From Sinomonas humi (GTDB taxonomy: Bacteria; Actinomycetota; Actinomycetes; Actinomycetales; Micrococcaceae): a stretch of DNA of 64,000 nt. The DNA lies in the NCBI RefSeq assembly GCF_000802235.1, contig NZ_JTDL01000104.1, forward strand, positions 1-64,000. The letters are read 5' to 3'. Positions within the stretch are counted from its first letter, which is position 1. Each line of letters opens with the position of its first letter. Below the pieces are notes generated by a model. It ran no database searches and had not been told where the DNA came from. It saw only the letters and a program-made list of their open reading frames with translations. Below, in pieces: positions 23,534 through 35,425 of this stretch. Position numbers and translations under genes: made by a program.

Positions 23534-25506
23534 AGCTTTGGAAGGCTACCGGTGCGCGGAGCCGACTGCCCGGGCAAGGGGCGGGCGAACGGAACCTTCA
23601 TGCCGAGAACCTGCGCAACGATATCGTGCGTGATCTGCTGCGCCGTCAGGCCGACCCGTGCAAGGACCTCGGACCGTGTTCCGTGGTCGAGGAACTCGAC
23701 CGGGAGGCCGACCTCATTGAGTGCCGTGTCGACGCCGACAGCCCTCATCTCCTGCCGGATACGTGAGCCGACGCCGCCGGCCCTTACCCCGTCCTCGAGG
23801 CACACCACAATCCGATGCTGGGCCGCGAGCCGGATGACGCTCTTCGGGACCGGCAGGACCCATCGCGGGTCAACGACCGTCGAGCTGATCCCCTGATGGT
23901 CGAGCCGCTCGGCGACGTCGAGCGCGAGATCGCTCATCGCGCCGACCGCGACGAGGAGCACATCTCCGTCCTTGCCACGCTCGGTTCCAGTGCGGCGCAG
24001 CACATCGACGCCGTCGGCGAGACGCTCGAGGGCCTCCGTCTCCGGCCCGACACTCCCCTTCGAGAACCGCACGACGGTCGGCGCATCCGAGATGGCGATC
24101 GCTTCCCGCAATTCCTCGCGGAGCCTCGTGGCATCCCGCGGCGCGGCAAGGTGAAGGCCGGGGACGTTCTGCACGAGGGCCATGTCCCACTGGCCGTGAT
24201 GGCTCGCACCGTCCGGCCCCGTGACCCCAGCGCGGTCCAGGACGATCGTCACCCCGGCCTTGTGGAGGGCCACATCCATGAGCAGCTGATCGTAGGCGCG
24301 GTTGAGGAAGGTCGAGTAGACGGCAACGACCGGATGGAGGCCGCCGAAGGCCATACCCGCCGCGCTCGTCATCGCATGCTGCTCGGCGATGCCGACATCG
24401 AAGACGCGGTCTGGGTGGCGCTCGGCGAACTTGTGCAGGCCCACCGGGATGAGCATGGCACCGGTGATGCCGACGACATCGGGACGCTCGTCCGCGATCG
24501 CGGCGATCTCTTCGGCGAAGACACTCGTCCAGGAGGCGGCGCCGCCCGACGTCAGGGGAACGCCGGTCAGCGGATCGATGACGCCGACCGCATGGAACTG
24601 GTCCGCCTCGTCGGCCCGTGCGGGCGCATACCCGCGCCCCTTCTCCGTCATGGCGTGGACGATCACCGGCCCGGCAAAGTGCTTGGCGGCTGTGAGCGCG
24701 TTCTCCAGGGCCCGCTCGTCGTGCCCGTCGACCGGGCCGAGATACTTGAGCCCAAGGTCCTCGAACATGCCCTGCGGTGCCCACCAGTCCTTGACGCCCT
24801 TCTTGGCGGCGTGCAGGCCCCTGTACGTGAACCGGCCCACCGGCCCGCCCTCTTGCAGGCGCTTCTTCCAGAACGCGAGGGTTCCCTCGTAGGCGGGAGC
24901 TGCCCGCACGGCGTCGATCGCGGGGCGCAGGGAGGCGAGGTAGTCCGCGAAGCCGCCCACCGTGGGAGCGTACGAGCGGCCATTGTCGTTGACGACGATC
25001 ACGATGCGCCGATCCTTGTCCGCCGCGATGTTGTTGAGCGCCTCCCATGCCATACCGCCAGTGAGGGCGCCGTCGCCCACCACGACGACGGTATGGCGGT
25101 CGCCCTGCCCTGTCAGCTTGTGGGCCTTGGAGATGCCGTCCGCCCAGGACAGGGACGAGGACGCGTGCGAGGACTCGACGATGTCGTGTTCGCTCTCAGC
25201 GCGGGAGGGGTACCCAGAAAGGCCCCCTTGCTGACGCAGCGACGAGAAGTCCTGCCGGCCGGTGATGAGCTTGTGGACGTAGGACTGGTGTCCGGTGTCG
25301 AAGATGATGCTGTCGCGCGGCGAATCGAAGACCCGGTGGAGCGCGAGGGTCAGCTCGACGACGCCGAGGTTCGGGCCCAGATGGCCCCCGGTCTGTGCAA
25401 CGTTGCGGATGAGGAAGCGACGGATCTCGTCGGCCAAATCCGTCAGCTCCTGGGAGGTGAGGCGGTCGAGGTCTTTCGGTCCGCGGATGCTCTCCAGAAT
25501 GCCCAA
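23530..25506 (-). CDS. dxs: 1-deoxy-D-xylulose-5-phosphate synthase
   Basis: 658 residues. The first enzyme of the MEP isoprenoid pathway, condensing pyruvate and glyceraldehyde-3-phosphate with thiamine diphosphate. The ThDP motif [16 protein letters not shown] is near residue 147. The conserved [30 protein letters not shown] and C-terminal transketolase domain are present. TTG start with AAGGAG at good distance. It leads a tight minus-strand unit with DUF402 and the 22383 gene, each overlapping by 4 bases. A large palindrome separates it from acnA. Confidence 0.96.
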   Translation of the reverse strand: MGILESIRGPKDLDRLTSQELTDLADEIRRFLIRNVAQTGGHLGPNLGVVELTLALHRVFDSPRDSIIFDTGHQSYVHKLITGRQDFSSLRQQGGLSGYPSRAESEHDIVESSHASSSLSWADGISKAHKLTGQGDRHTVVVVGDGALTGGMAWEALNNIAADKDRRIVIVVNDNGRSYAPTVGGFADYLASLRPAIDAVRAAPAYEGTLAFWKKRLQEGGPVGRFTYRGLHAAKKGVKDWWAPQGMFEDLGLKYLGPVDGHDERALENALTAAKHFAGPVIVHAMTEKGRGYAPARADEADQFHAVGVIDPLTGVPLTSGGAASWTSVFAEEIAAIADERPDVVGITGAMLIPVGLHKFAERHPDRVFDVGIAEQHAMTSAAGMAFGGLHPVVAVYSTFLNRAYDQLLMDVALHKAGVTIVLDRAGVTGPDGASHHGQWDMALVQNVPGLHLAAPRDATRLREELREAIAISDAPTVVRFSKGSVGPETEALERLADGVDVLRRTGTERGKDGDVLLVAVGAMSDLALDVAERLDHQGISSTVVDPRWVLPVPKSVIRLAAQHRIVVCLEDGVRAGGVGSRIRQEMRAVGVDTALNEVGLPVEFLDHGTRSEVLARVGLTAQQITHDIVAQVLGMKVPFARPLPGQSAPRTGSLPKL

Positions 25507-25581
25507 GGGCCACTCCTTGCTCGAAAACTGCTCAACCCACTGTAGCCCCTTCCCCAGCAGGGGCCCGGTTCACGCGAACGG

Positions 25582-25613
25582 CTGAGGGCCCCCACAGCTG
25601 TGGGGGCCCTCAG
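25582..25613 (-). terminator. 32-bp perfect palindrome, terminator of acnA
   Basis: CTGAGGGCCCCCACAG at 25582-25597 is followed immediately by its exact reverse complement at 25598-25613. It lies 44 bases after the acnA stop and before dxs on the same strand. No T-tract follows, but the 16-bp stem is very stable. Confidence 0.75.
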
Positions 25614-25656
25614 GGCATGTGGCGGCAGGCGGCTCGTCAGAGCTCCGCCAGACGCC

Positions 25657-28506
<2,850 letters not shown>

Positions 28507-28562
28507 TGCACCACTCCTCTCGCAACATTGCCATCTTTGCCGCGCGCAAGGACCGTTGCTAG

Positions 28563-28581
28563 TTAGGCAAGCCTAAGCTAG
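28563..28581. promoter_or_regulatory. DtxR/IdeR-type iron-box-like site upstream of acnA
   Basis: The 19-base element TTAGGCAAGCCTAAGCTAG matches most positions of the known consensus TTAGGTTAGGCTAACCTAA, with a perfect inner dyad TTAGGC/GCCTAA. It lies in the acnA leader or promoter region. Aconitase needs a 4Fe-4S cluster, so iron control is biologically sensible. Confidence 0.55.
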
Positions 28582-28660
28582 CTTGCGTCCGACGCGGACG
28601 GGCTTTCGGCGCCAGTGCCATCCTAGTTCCGGGATCTGCGGCAAGCGATGGGAGCATTCA

Positions 28661-28812
28661 CTACGAGCCGGGCTTCAACAATGCGACCGTCCGCCCCTCC
28701 CCCGCCCTGATCCAAATCGGCTACGAGCCGGGCTTCAACAATGCGACCGTCCGTACCCTCCCCCGCCCTGATCCGAATCGGCTACGAGCCGGGCTTCAAC
28801 AATGCGACCGTC
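28661..28812. repeat. Tandem repeat of about 60 bp duplicating the 3' end of the methyltransferase gene
   Basis: Copies at 28661-28720 (60 bp), 28721-28781 (61 bp) and a partial 31-bp copy at 28782-28812. The partial copy is the real 3' end of the methyltransferase gene, including its stop codon and the codons for TVALLKPGS; the two full copies downstream repeat that end plus about 30 bp of intergenic sequence. The first 31 bases of the copies are identical. Confidence 0.9.
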
Positions 28813-30113
28813 TCTACGTGGTGCGTCTGCGGGTACAAATCCAACCCCCGCACCCACTCGAGGCTCCAGCCCGCCTCGAGGAGCCAGCCGAGGTCGCGCG
28901 CGAACGAGGCCGGGTCGCAGGCCACGTAGGCGACGGCCCGAGGCGCGGCTTCCACGAGTTGCCGCACGACTTCCCGCCCCGCGCCAGCGCGGGGCGGGTC
29001 CAGGACCACGGCGTCCAGCCGCTGCCCAGCGCGCTGCCGCAGCACCCGCTCAACGCGGCCCTGGACGACGTCGACCTGCCGCTGCCGCTTGAACGTGCGC
29101 CGCGCGTCGCGGCTCGTCCCCGGGGAACCCTCGACCGAAAGCACCGAGCCGGAAGTGCCGACGCGGGCAGCGAGCGGAGCCGTGAAGAGACCGGCACCAG
29201 CATAGAGATCGGCGGCAGCCGCGCCCTCGTCGAGTTCGGGCCCCACGGCGTCGAGCACCGCAGCCATGAGTGCCTCCGGGGCGCGACGGTGAATCTGCCA
29301 GAATCCCTCTCCCGTGACCGTGTAGCGGTACTCGCCGACCTGCTCGGAAACCGCGCTTCGACCATGAAGCGTGAGCGGCGCACCGCCTCGCGCCGACACC
29401 ACGCTCACAGAGGCCGCGTCACCAACGGCCTCGGCGAGGGCGCTCAGGCGCGCGGACCCGAGATCCGCGGCGAGGGTGAAGACAACGAGCGGGGTCTCCC
29501 CAGAAGCCGGGGCCGCGACCTCGACGCGTTCGACGCCGGACAGGTCCAAGTCCCACAGGCCCAGACGCTCGATCGCTTGGACGGCGAGCGGCATGTCTCG
29601 GATGGGGACGACCGCATCGGAGCGGTGGGCGTGCATCGCGAGCCGGCCCTCGTCGTCGACCGCAAAACTGCAGCGGGTGCGCCAGTGCAGCCCATCGTCG
29701 TCGTGCGCCGCGCCGTCGGACGTCGCCTCGAAGGGGACGGCCTCGACCTCGACGTCGAGCGTGACGTGCGCGAGCCGTGAGAGCTGTTCGCGCACGACCG
29801 CAGCCTTGAGCCGCCGCTGTTCGGCGAGGTTGATGTGCCCGAATTCGGCGCCCCCGACAGGGACGCTCCCCGCGGCATACGCGGCGAGGGAATCTGCCGG
29901 CGCCCACACGTGCTCACGGCGTTCGGGCGAGCCTTCGAGGACTTCGACGACATCCCCGCGCCAGAACCTCCGCTCAGGCTCCGTATCCGTGAGGCGGACG
30001 CGCACGAGCTCGCCCGGGAGCCCGTGACGCACGAAGACAACCCGCCCCTCGTGGCGTGCGACTGTGTGGCCGCCGTGCGCTATGGGGCCGAGCCGGAGTT
30101 CCAGGTCATTCAC
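28782..30113 (-). CDS. Class I SAM-dependent RNA uracil-5-methyltransferase (TrmA/RlmCD family)
   Basis: 443 residues. An N-terminal TRAM-like domain (GPIAHGGHTVARHEGRVVFVRHGLPGE) and a Rossmann SAM domain with ADLYAGAGLFTAPLA. The catalytic part has LDPPRAGAG and the nucleophilic cysteine in VACDPASFARDL. The target, tRNA or 23S rRNA, cannot be read from sequence; the family methylates U54 or U747/U1939. GTG start overlaps the permease stop by 4 bases (GTGA), so it is coupled to the potassium permease gene. The same order occurs in M. tuberculosis (Rv2689c-Rv2690c, from memory). Its 3' end is triplicated downstream. Confidence 0.9.
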   Translation of the reverse strand: MNDLELRLGPIAHGGHTVARHEGRVVFVRHGLPGELVRVRLTDTEPERRFWRGDVVEVLEGSPERREHVWAPADSLAAYAAGSVPVGGAEFGHINLAEQRRLKAAVVREQLSRLAHVTLDVEVEAVPFEATSDGAAHDDDGLHWRTRCSFAVDDEGRLAMHAHRSDAVVPIRDMPLAVQAIERLGLWDLDLSGVERVEVAAPASGETPLVVFTLAADLGSARLSALAEAVGDAASVSVVSARGGAPLTLHGRSAVSEQVGEYRYTVTGEGFWQIHRRAPEALMAAVLDAVGPELDEGAAAADLYAGAGLFTAPLAARVGTSGSVLSVEGSPGTSRDARRTFKRQRQVDVVQGRVERVLRQRAGQRLDAVVLDPPRAGAGREVVRQLVEAAPRAVAYVACDPASFARDLGWLLEAGWSLEWVRGLDLYPQTHHVETVALLKPGS

Positions 30114-32083
30114 AGTTCCTGCAGCCTCCGCGCCGCCTCCGAGGACTTGAGCTGCCACGGGACGCTGGCCACCATGACGCCCGGTTCGAAGTGGAGCCGC
30201 GCCTTGATGCGCAGCGCCGTCTGGTTGTGCACGAGCTGCTCCCACCATTTGCCGACGACGTATTCCGGGATGTAGACGACGATGAGATCCCGCGGCGACT
30301 CGCGCCGCATGCTGTCGATGTACTCGAGCAGCGGCGTGACCGTCTCGCGGTACGGACTCGCAAGCACTGTGAGCGGCACTGGGATGTCGAGCTTCTCCCA
30401 GTCCGCGACAGTCTGGGCCGTCTCCTCGGGGCTGATGTCCACCGTCACGGCATCGAGACGAGATGGGCGCGACGCACGAGCATAGGCGAGAGCGCGCAGC
30501 ACCGGCTTGCGGACGTGCGAGACGAGCAGGACGGCGTGGACGCGGCTCGGCAGGGCGCGCGCCGACGAGTCGTCGCCGACGGCGAGTTCCCGAGCCACCT
30601 TGTCGTAGTGGGCACGGATGCTCCACATGATGAGGAAAAGGACGATCATCGCGAGGATCGCGATCCACGCGCCATGCTCGAACTTCGTGATGAGCACGAT
30701 GACAAGAACCGTCGCCGTCATCCCGAAACCGATCGAGTTGACGACGCGTGAACGCCGCATGCGCAGCCGCACCGAGCGGTCCTTGACCCGCCCGAGCTCT
30801 CGCGTCCAGTGGCGGATCATTCCGAACTGGCTCGCCGTGAAGGACACGAAGACGCCCACGATGTACAGCTGGATGAGCCGTGTGACGTCGGCGTTGAACG
30901 AGACGATGAGGACGAGAGCACCCGCGGCGAGCAGGATGACGCCGTTGCTGAATGCGAGCCGGTCGCCGCGCGTACGGAGCTGGCGTGGCAGATAACCGTC
31001 CTGCGCGAGGATCGACGCGAGGATCGGGAAGCCGTTGAAGGCCGTGTTCGAGGCGAAGACAAGGATGACGCCCGTTGCCGCAACGACGATGTAGAACGCG
31101 ATGCTCCCACTTCCGAACACGGCATCGGCGATCTGGCTGATCACGGGCGACTGCACGTAGCTCGACGAAAGGAGCTCTCCGTTGAGGGTCAGCTCGCTCG
31201 AGGGATCCTGCGCCATGTGGACGTGGGTCGCACTCGCGAGGAACAGGATGCCCGCGAGCATGCTCGCAGCGACGATGCCGAGGAGCAGGAGGGTCCGGGC
31301 CGCGTTCGCGCTCTTCGGGGGCCTGAAGTTCGGGACGCCATTGCTGATCGCCTCGACCCCAGTCAGCGCCGCAGCACCCGAGGAGAATGCCCGGAGCAAG
31401 AGGAACCCACCCGCGAGCCCGACGAGGCCTTGGCTGAACTCGGCGCTCGGAACGATTTCGAACGCCGCACTGACGGACTGGCGCAGATTGCCCGTGAGGA
31501 ACTGGACGAGCCCCACGAGGGTCATGCCGATGATCGAGAGCATGAAGATGTATGTCGGGGCCGCGAAGACCGTGCCGGCCTCCTTGACGCCGCGCAGATT
31601 GACGAGCGCGAGGATGAGGACGCCGACGACGGCGATGAGCGCCTGCTGGCCTTGGAAGAACGGCACGGCGGTCGTGAGGTAGTTCGCCGCAGAGGAAATC
31701 GACACGGCGACAGTGAGGACGTAGTCGACCAGGAGCGCCGAAGCCACGGTGAGCCCGGCGAAGCGGCCGAGGTTCGTCGTCGCGATCTCGTAGTCGCCGC
31801 CGCCGGAAGGGTAGGCGTGCACGTTCTGGCGGTACGAAGCGACCACGGTGAGCAGCACGAGCATGACGGCGATTCCCACCCACGGGGAGAGCGCGACCGA
31901 TCCGACGCCCGCGAGGGCCAACGTGAGGAGGATCTCGTCCGGCGCGTAAGCGACGGAGGAGAGGGCGTCGGAGGCGAAGATCGGCAGAGCGATCCGTTTG
32001 GGCAGGAGCGTATGGCTCATCCTGTCGTTGCGGAACGGACGCCCGACGAGCACCCGTTTCACCCCGTTGAGTATCTGCAGCAC
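30110..32083 (-). CDS. APC-superfamily permease, KimA-like potassium transporter
   Basis: 657 residues with about 12 membrane helices (roughly 35-475) and a cytosolic C-terminal domain (about 490-657). The start FASDALSSVAYAPDEIL and the USP-like C-terminal part (HAVLLVSHVRKPVLRAL, DLIVVYIPEYVVGKWW) are those of the KUP/KimA-type APC family. In Firmicutes KimA is a high-affinity K+ uptake protein controlled by cyclic di-AMP. Location divergent from two TrkA-type K+ regulators supports potassium transport, but amino-acid transport cannot be excluded. GTG start with TACCGT exactly 6 bases before it. Confidence 0.85.
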   Translation of the reverse strand: MLQILNGVKRVLVGRPFRNDRMSHTLLPKRIALPIFASDALSSVAYAPDEILLTLALAGVGSVALSPWVGIAVMLVLLTVVASYRQNVHAYPSGGGDYEIATTNLGRFAGLTVASALLVDYVLTVAVSISSAANYLTTAVPFFQGQQALIAVVGVLILALVNLRGVKEAGTVFAAPTYIFMLSIIGMTLVGLVQFLTGNLRQSVSAAFEIVPSAEFSQGLVGLAGGFLLLRAFSSGAAALTGVEAISNGVPNFRPPKSANAARTLLLLGIVAASMLAGILFLASATHVHMAQDPSSELTLNGELLSSSYVQSPVISQIADAVFGSGSIAFYIVVAATGVILVFASNTAFNGFPILASILAQDGYLPRQLRTRGDRLAFSNGVILLAAGALVLIVSFNADVTRLIQLYIVGVFVSFTASQFGMIRHWTRELGRVKDRSVRLRMRRSRVVNSIGFGMTATVLVIVLITKFEHGAWIAILAMIVLFLIMWSIRAHYDKVARELAVGDDSSARALPSRVHAVLLVSHVRKPVLRALAYARASRPSRLDAVTVDISPEETAQTVADWEKLDIPVPLTVLASPYRETVTPLLEYIDSMRRESPRDLIVVYIPEYVVGKWWEQLVHNQTALRIKARLHFEPGVMVASVPWQLKSSEAARRLQEL

Positions 32084-32089
32084 GAGGAC

Positions 32090-32095
32090 ACGGTA
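32090..32095 (-). promoter_or_regulatory. -10 box TACCGT of a leaderless promoter
   Basis: On the minus strand TACCGT is followed by six bases and the GTG of the KimA-like gene. Within this 141-bp divergent region the ceoB gene on the other strand instead has a clear AAGGAG ribosome-binding site. Confidence 0.5.
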
Positions 32096-32224
32096 TGCGC
32101 TGGGCGCGGCAAGTCATAGTCCGCGGCCCCGCAGCGGGAGGCGGATTCGATACATTGGGACTCGAACCTCCCGTCGGCGGAGGCGGGTTGGCCTTCTTCT
32201 GGCCGGAGGGAGCAAGGAGCGCGG

Positions 32225-32899
32225 GTGGCGCATTACGTGATCATGGGGTGCGGGCGTGTGGGCGTCTCCCTCGCGCACACACTCGAGGACTCGGGCCACA
32301 CGGTGGCCATCATCGACCAGGACGACCGGGCTTTCCGCCGTCTTCGGCGTACTTTCGGGGGGCGCAAGGTCACGGGCATCGGCTTCGACCGTGACACGAT
32401 GCGCCAAGCCGGGATCGAGGATGCCTACGCTTTTGCGGCCGTCTCGAGCGGCGACAACTCCAACATCCTCGCAACGCGGGTCGCCCGCGAGACGTTCCAT
32501 GTGCCGCACGTCGTGGCGAGGATCTATGACCCCGGCCGCGCCGAGATCTACCAGCGACTGGGCATCCCGACGGTCGCGGCGGTGCGATGGAGCGCCGACC
32601 AGGTGCTGCGCCGCATCCTGCCAGAAGCCGGCATCGCGGGGGACTTCCGCGACGCGTCCGGCCGGCTCGTCCTGACCGAAGTGGATCTCGATCCCGCATG
32701 GCTCGGACAACCGCTCTCCGCCATCGAGAAGGCGGCCCCCGTGCGCGTTGCCTATGTGACGCGCTTCGGCGAAGGAATGCTCCCCAGCGCCAGCACGAGC
32801 TATCAGGAGGGGGACACGGTCCACGTCATGATGAGCCTCGACGACTCGGGCGACGTGTCCCGCATTCTCGCGGCGCCGCCCGCCAAGGAGGGATTGTGA
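32225..32899 (+). CDS. ceoB: TrkA-family potassium uptake regulator (CeoB)
   Basis: 224 residues. An RCK/TrkA-N domain with NAD-binding MGCGRVGVSLAHTLEDSGHTV at the N-terminus, and a TrkA-C domain in the second half (about 140-215). These proteins bind nucleotide and gate or regulate K+ transport. GTG start with AAGGAG upstream. It overlaps ceoC by 4 bases (GTGA). The pair is divergent from the KimA-like permease, suggesting a three-protein K+ uptake system. Confidence 0.9.
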   Translation: MAHYVIMGCGRVGVSLAHTLEDSGHTVAIIDQDDRAFRRLRRTFGGRKVTGIGFDRDTMRQAGIEDAYAFAAVSSGDNSNILATRVARETFHVPHVVARIYDPGRAEIYQRLGIPTVAAVRWSADQVLRRILPEAGIAGDFRDASGRLVLTEVDLDPAWLGQPLSAIEKAAPVRVAYVTRFGEGMLPSASTSYQEGDTVHVMMSLDDSGDVSRILAAPPAKEGL

Positions 32900-33615
32900 A
32901 GGTCATCATCGCGGGCGCCGGAAGCGTCGGCTCGTCCATCGCCCGGGAACTGCTCGCGCACCGCCACGACGTGCTGCTCATCGACCCCAAGCCCGAGGTC
33001 ATCGGCCGCAGCGGCCTCCGCGGCGCGAAGTGGCTCGTGGGCGACGCGTGCGAGATCTCGACCCTGAAGGAGGCGCGGGTCGACGACGCGGACGTTGTCG
33101 TTGCCGCGACCGGAGACGACAAGGTCAACCTCGTCGTCTCGCTGCTCGCCAAGACCGAGTTCGGTGTGGGCCGCACCGTGGGCCGGGTCAACAACCCCAA
33201 GAACGACTGGATGTTCGACGGCTCGTGGGGCGTCGACGTGGCAGTCAACACCCCTCGTCTCATGACAGCGCTCGTCGAAGAGGCAGTCGAGATCGGCGAT
33301 GTCGTGCGGCTCCTGACGCTCCAGACCGGGGTCGCGTCGCTGGTCGAATTCACCGTGCCGGCCAACTCTGACCTCATAGGACGTACCGTCGGCCAAGTCG
33401 AATGGCCCACCGACGCGGCCCTTGTAGCGATCCTCCGCGACCAGTCCCCCATCACGCCGAGCATCGACGACGTGATAGATCACCGGGACGAGCTGTTCTT
33501 CGTCACGACCATCGCTGCCGAGGATGCGCTGCGGGGCCTCCTCTCGCCGGGCAACGGCGAAGAAGCGGAGGAACTTCCGGCGGAGGAGAGCGAGGACGAC
33601 CTCTTCGACGGCTGA
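32896..33615 (+). CDS. ceoC: TrkA-family potassium uptake regulator (CeoC)
   Basis: 239 residues. RCK domain beginning IIAGAGSVGSSIARELLAHRHDVLLID, with TrkA-C after about residue 140 (EFTVPANSDLIGRTV). It ends in an acidic tail. Starts at GTG overlapping the ceoB stop, so the two subunits are probably made in equal amounts. Convergent with the DUF3159 gene, with an 18-base gap. Confidence 0.9.
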   Translation: MKVIIAGAGSVGSSIARELLAHRHDVLLIDPKPEVIGRSGLRGAKWLVGDACEISTLKEARVDDADVVVAATGDDKVNLVVSLLAKTEFGVGRTVGRVNNPKNDWMFDGSWGVDVAVNTPRLMTALVEEAVEIGDVVRLLTLQTGVASLVEFTVPANSDLIGRTVGQVEWPTDAALVAILRDQSPITPSIDDVIDHRDELFFVTTIAAEDALRGLLSPGNGEEAEELPAEESEDDLFDG

Positions 33616-33633
33616 ACCACCGCCGCGTGAGGG

Positions 33634-34338
33634 CTAGTCCCCTGCGGCTTCAGGCGAGGGAGCCGCGGGCCGGGTAACGAGCCACGCGAGCCAGATCCCG
33701 AGCGCGTAGAGGGGAACCCCGAGGAGCAGGCGCATGGCTCCAAGGGCGACGAGGCCCGCGTCGCCCATGAGGTACAGCGGTACCTCGACGACCAACCGCA
33801 GTCCTAGGACTGCCACCATGATCCAGGTTCCGAGCCGATATTGCCGAGCCCGCTGAGCATCGCCGCGCCAGTGGACGCCCTCATTGCGCAGGAAACCGAA
33901 GACCACTCCCATGAGCGGCCACTTCACGAAGACCGAGATGGCGAGCGCGAGAATGTAGGCCGCATTCGTCAGGAAGCCCGAGACGTAGAAGTTCTCCGCC
34001 TTGCCCGTGAAGAGGGCGAGGGCAGCGGAGACAGCGATGCCGACGATGCCTGCGAAAGCCTGGGTCAGAGAAGTCCGCGTGAAAAGCCGAACGACGACGA
34101 ACACAGCCGCCACGGCGAGCGAGAGCACAGCCGAGAGCACGAGATCCCGCACCGCGGTGAAGGCCACGAGGAACACGAGTCCGGGCAGGATGCTCTCGAG
34201 GACGCCGCGTACCCCGCCTGCGCTGCGGAGGACGTCGATCCGCCCGTCCGCGTGGCGATGGAGCCCTGCCCTGGCGGCATAGGCGGCGGCCAGCTCAGCG
34301 GCTCCCGGTTCCTTCGGCGGCTGTCCCTCGGGCTCCAT
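33634..34338 (-). CDS. DUF3159 membrane protein
   Basis: 234 residues with about six membrane helices (VFLVAFTAVRDLVLSAVLSLAV, the AYILALAISVFVKWPLMG segment, LLLGVPLYALGIWLAWLV). DUF3159 is an actinobacterial integral membrane family of unknown function. It follows the OB-fold gene with one base between stop and ATG, so it is the last gene of the DUF3710/OB/DUF3159 unit, as in M. tuberculosis Rv2693c-Rv2696c from memory. Confidence 0.88.
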   Translation of the reverse strand: MEPEGQPPKEPGAAELAAAYAARAGLHRHADGRIDVLRSAGGVRGVLESILPGLVFLVAFTAVRDLVLSAVLSLAVAAVFVVVRLFTRTSLTQAFAGIVGIAVSAALALFTGKAENFYVSGFLTNAAYILALAISVFVKWPLMGVVFGFLRNEGVHWRGDAQRARQYRLGTWIMVAVLGLRLVVEVPLYLMGDAGLVALGAMRLLLGVPLYALGIWLAWLVTRPAAPSPEAAGD

Positions 34339-34339
34339 C

Positions 34340-34657
34340 TCACTCTTCCTTCGCGAGGATCTCGTAGCGGGGGTTGTACACGGTGGGCTCTCCCCCGACG
34401 GTGGAAAGCATTCCAGAGAATCGGATAGGCGTGCCTGCCCCGATGCCGCGGATCTGGCGGCGCCCGAGCCATACGAGACGTATCGCCGGGCCCCGTCCGG
34501 GCCTTTCGGCCCCAGCGTCTTCGATCATTGCGGTGAAGCGGGGGGCCTCCGAGGGTGCGACGAACGTCACGGAACGGATCACTCCCTCGCCCGCGACTAC
34601 GCCACGCTCCGGAAGACGGGAGAACTCAAGCGGGGCTGGCGTGGAGCGCTCACCCAA
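34340..34657 (-). CDS. OB-fold nucleic-acid-binding-type protein
   Basis: About 105 residues from TTG at 34657. Alternating beta strands (GVIRSVTFVAPSEAPRFTAMIEDA, PAIRLVWLGRRQIRGI, GTPIRFSGMLS) fit a single OB fold of the type found at this place in actinobacteria. The ligand is unknown. The start is uncertain: TTG overlaps the DUF3710 stop region by 8 bases and has GGAG upstream; the frame is open further but reads as Arg/Ser-rich shadow sequence. It ends one base before the DUF3159 ATG. Confidence 0.78.
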   Translation of the reverse strand: MGERSTPAPLEFSRLPERGVVAGEGVIRSVTFVAPSEAPRFTAMIEDAGAERPGRGPAIRLVWLGRRQIRGIGAGTPIRFSGMLSTVGGEPTVYNPRYEILAKEE

Positions 34658-35360
34658 GATGCGTGATCTCCGGGCCGCGCTCGGGCGCAGCGAACCCGGG
34701 GGCGTCGGCCTGCTCCTGCTGGGGCTGGTCGACCGGGAGGCGCAGAGGGAGGAGCTCGCTCGGCGGCAGCGGCGCCTCACCACGGTCGACGACGACTGAA
34801 CGGAACAGTTCTTCGAGCTCCTCCGCTCCCGCCCGGTCCATGACAGCGCTGCCGGACATGACGCCGCGCAGGAACCAACGGGGCCCGTCGACTCCCATGA
34901 AGTGCGCTACGCGATAGCCTCGCCGCCCATCGGCTGTGGACGTAGGGAGCTTGGCGATGAGCTCGGGGCCGAAGCTTCCCTCGATTTCCTCCACCGTGCC
35001 GCCCTGACTGGCCACCGACTGGGCGATCTGCGCCCGGATCTCTCCCCAGAGGCCTGCCGACCTGGGGGCGGCAAACGCTTGAAGCTGCAGGCTCGAGCCG
35101 TTGAGGTCAAGGGTCACTGCGACGACACGTCGCGTTGCCTCCTCGACTTCGAGGCGGATCTGGAGCCCTTCAACGGGACGGATGAGGATCGCGCCGAGGT
35201 CGACGTAGCCGACGGCAGTGTCCTTCTCGCTTGCATCGAACGGCCCCTTGGAGGGGCGCCCGAAGCCGCTCTTGTCCGGCTCGGCCTCTCGCTGGGGCGT
35301 GCCGAGCACCGAGGGATCCTCAGCGGTCAGCTTGGCGTTCTTGCCACGTCCGAACAGCAC
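34650..35360 (-). CDS. DUF3710 domain-containing protein
   Basis: 236 residues. DUF3710 is an actinobacterial family of unknown function with a soluble alpha/beta core (GYVDLGAILIRPVEGLQIRLEVEEAT, AHFMGVDGPRWFLRGVMSG). It starts at GTG and lies 65 bases after dut on the same strand. It overlaps the OB-fold gene by 8 bases. The charged N-terminus (MLFGRGKNAK) is typical. Confidence 0.88.
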   Translation of the reverse strand: MLFGRGKNAKLTAEDPSVLGTPQREAEPDKSGFGRPSKGPFDASEKDTAVGYVDLGAILIRPVEGLQIRLEVEEATRRVVAVTLDLNGSSLQLQAFAAPRSAGLWGEIRAQIAQSVASQGGTVEEIEGSFGPELIAKLPTSTADGRRGYRVAHFMGVDGPRWFLRGVMSGSAVMDRAGAEELEELFRSVVVDRGEAPLPPSELLPLRLPVDQPQQEQADAPGFAAPERGPEITHLG

Positions 35361-35425
35361 GTCAACAACTCCTTCAGTCAGCCGTCCGCGAAGCCGCCCT
35401 CGCGCGCCTCCCGTCCGTGCAGGCG

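Noticed and set aside
28661-28812. CRISPR-like repeat array
   Set aside because: Only three head-to-tail copies without unique spacers, part of a gene end, and no cas genes.
28782-32117. 1111-codon frame ending as the methyltransferase
   Set aside because: Upstream of 30113 it reads through the permease gene in the wrong frame; the GTG overlapping the permease stop is the start.
32084-32224. Cyclic di-AMP (ydaO-type) riboswitch before the KimA-like gene
   Set aside because: The permease start is immediately after a -10 box, leaving no leader for a riboswitch.
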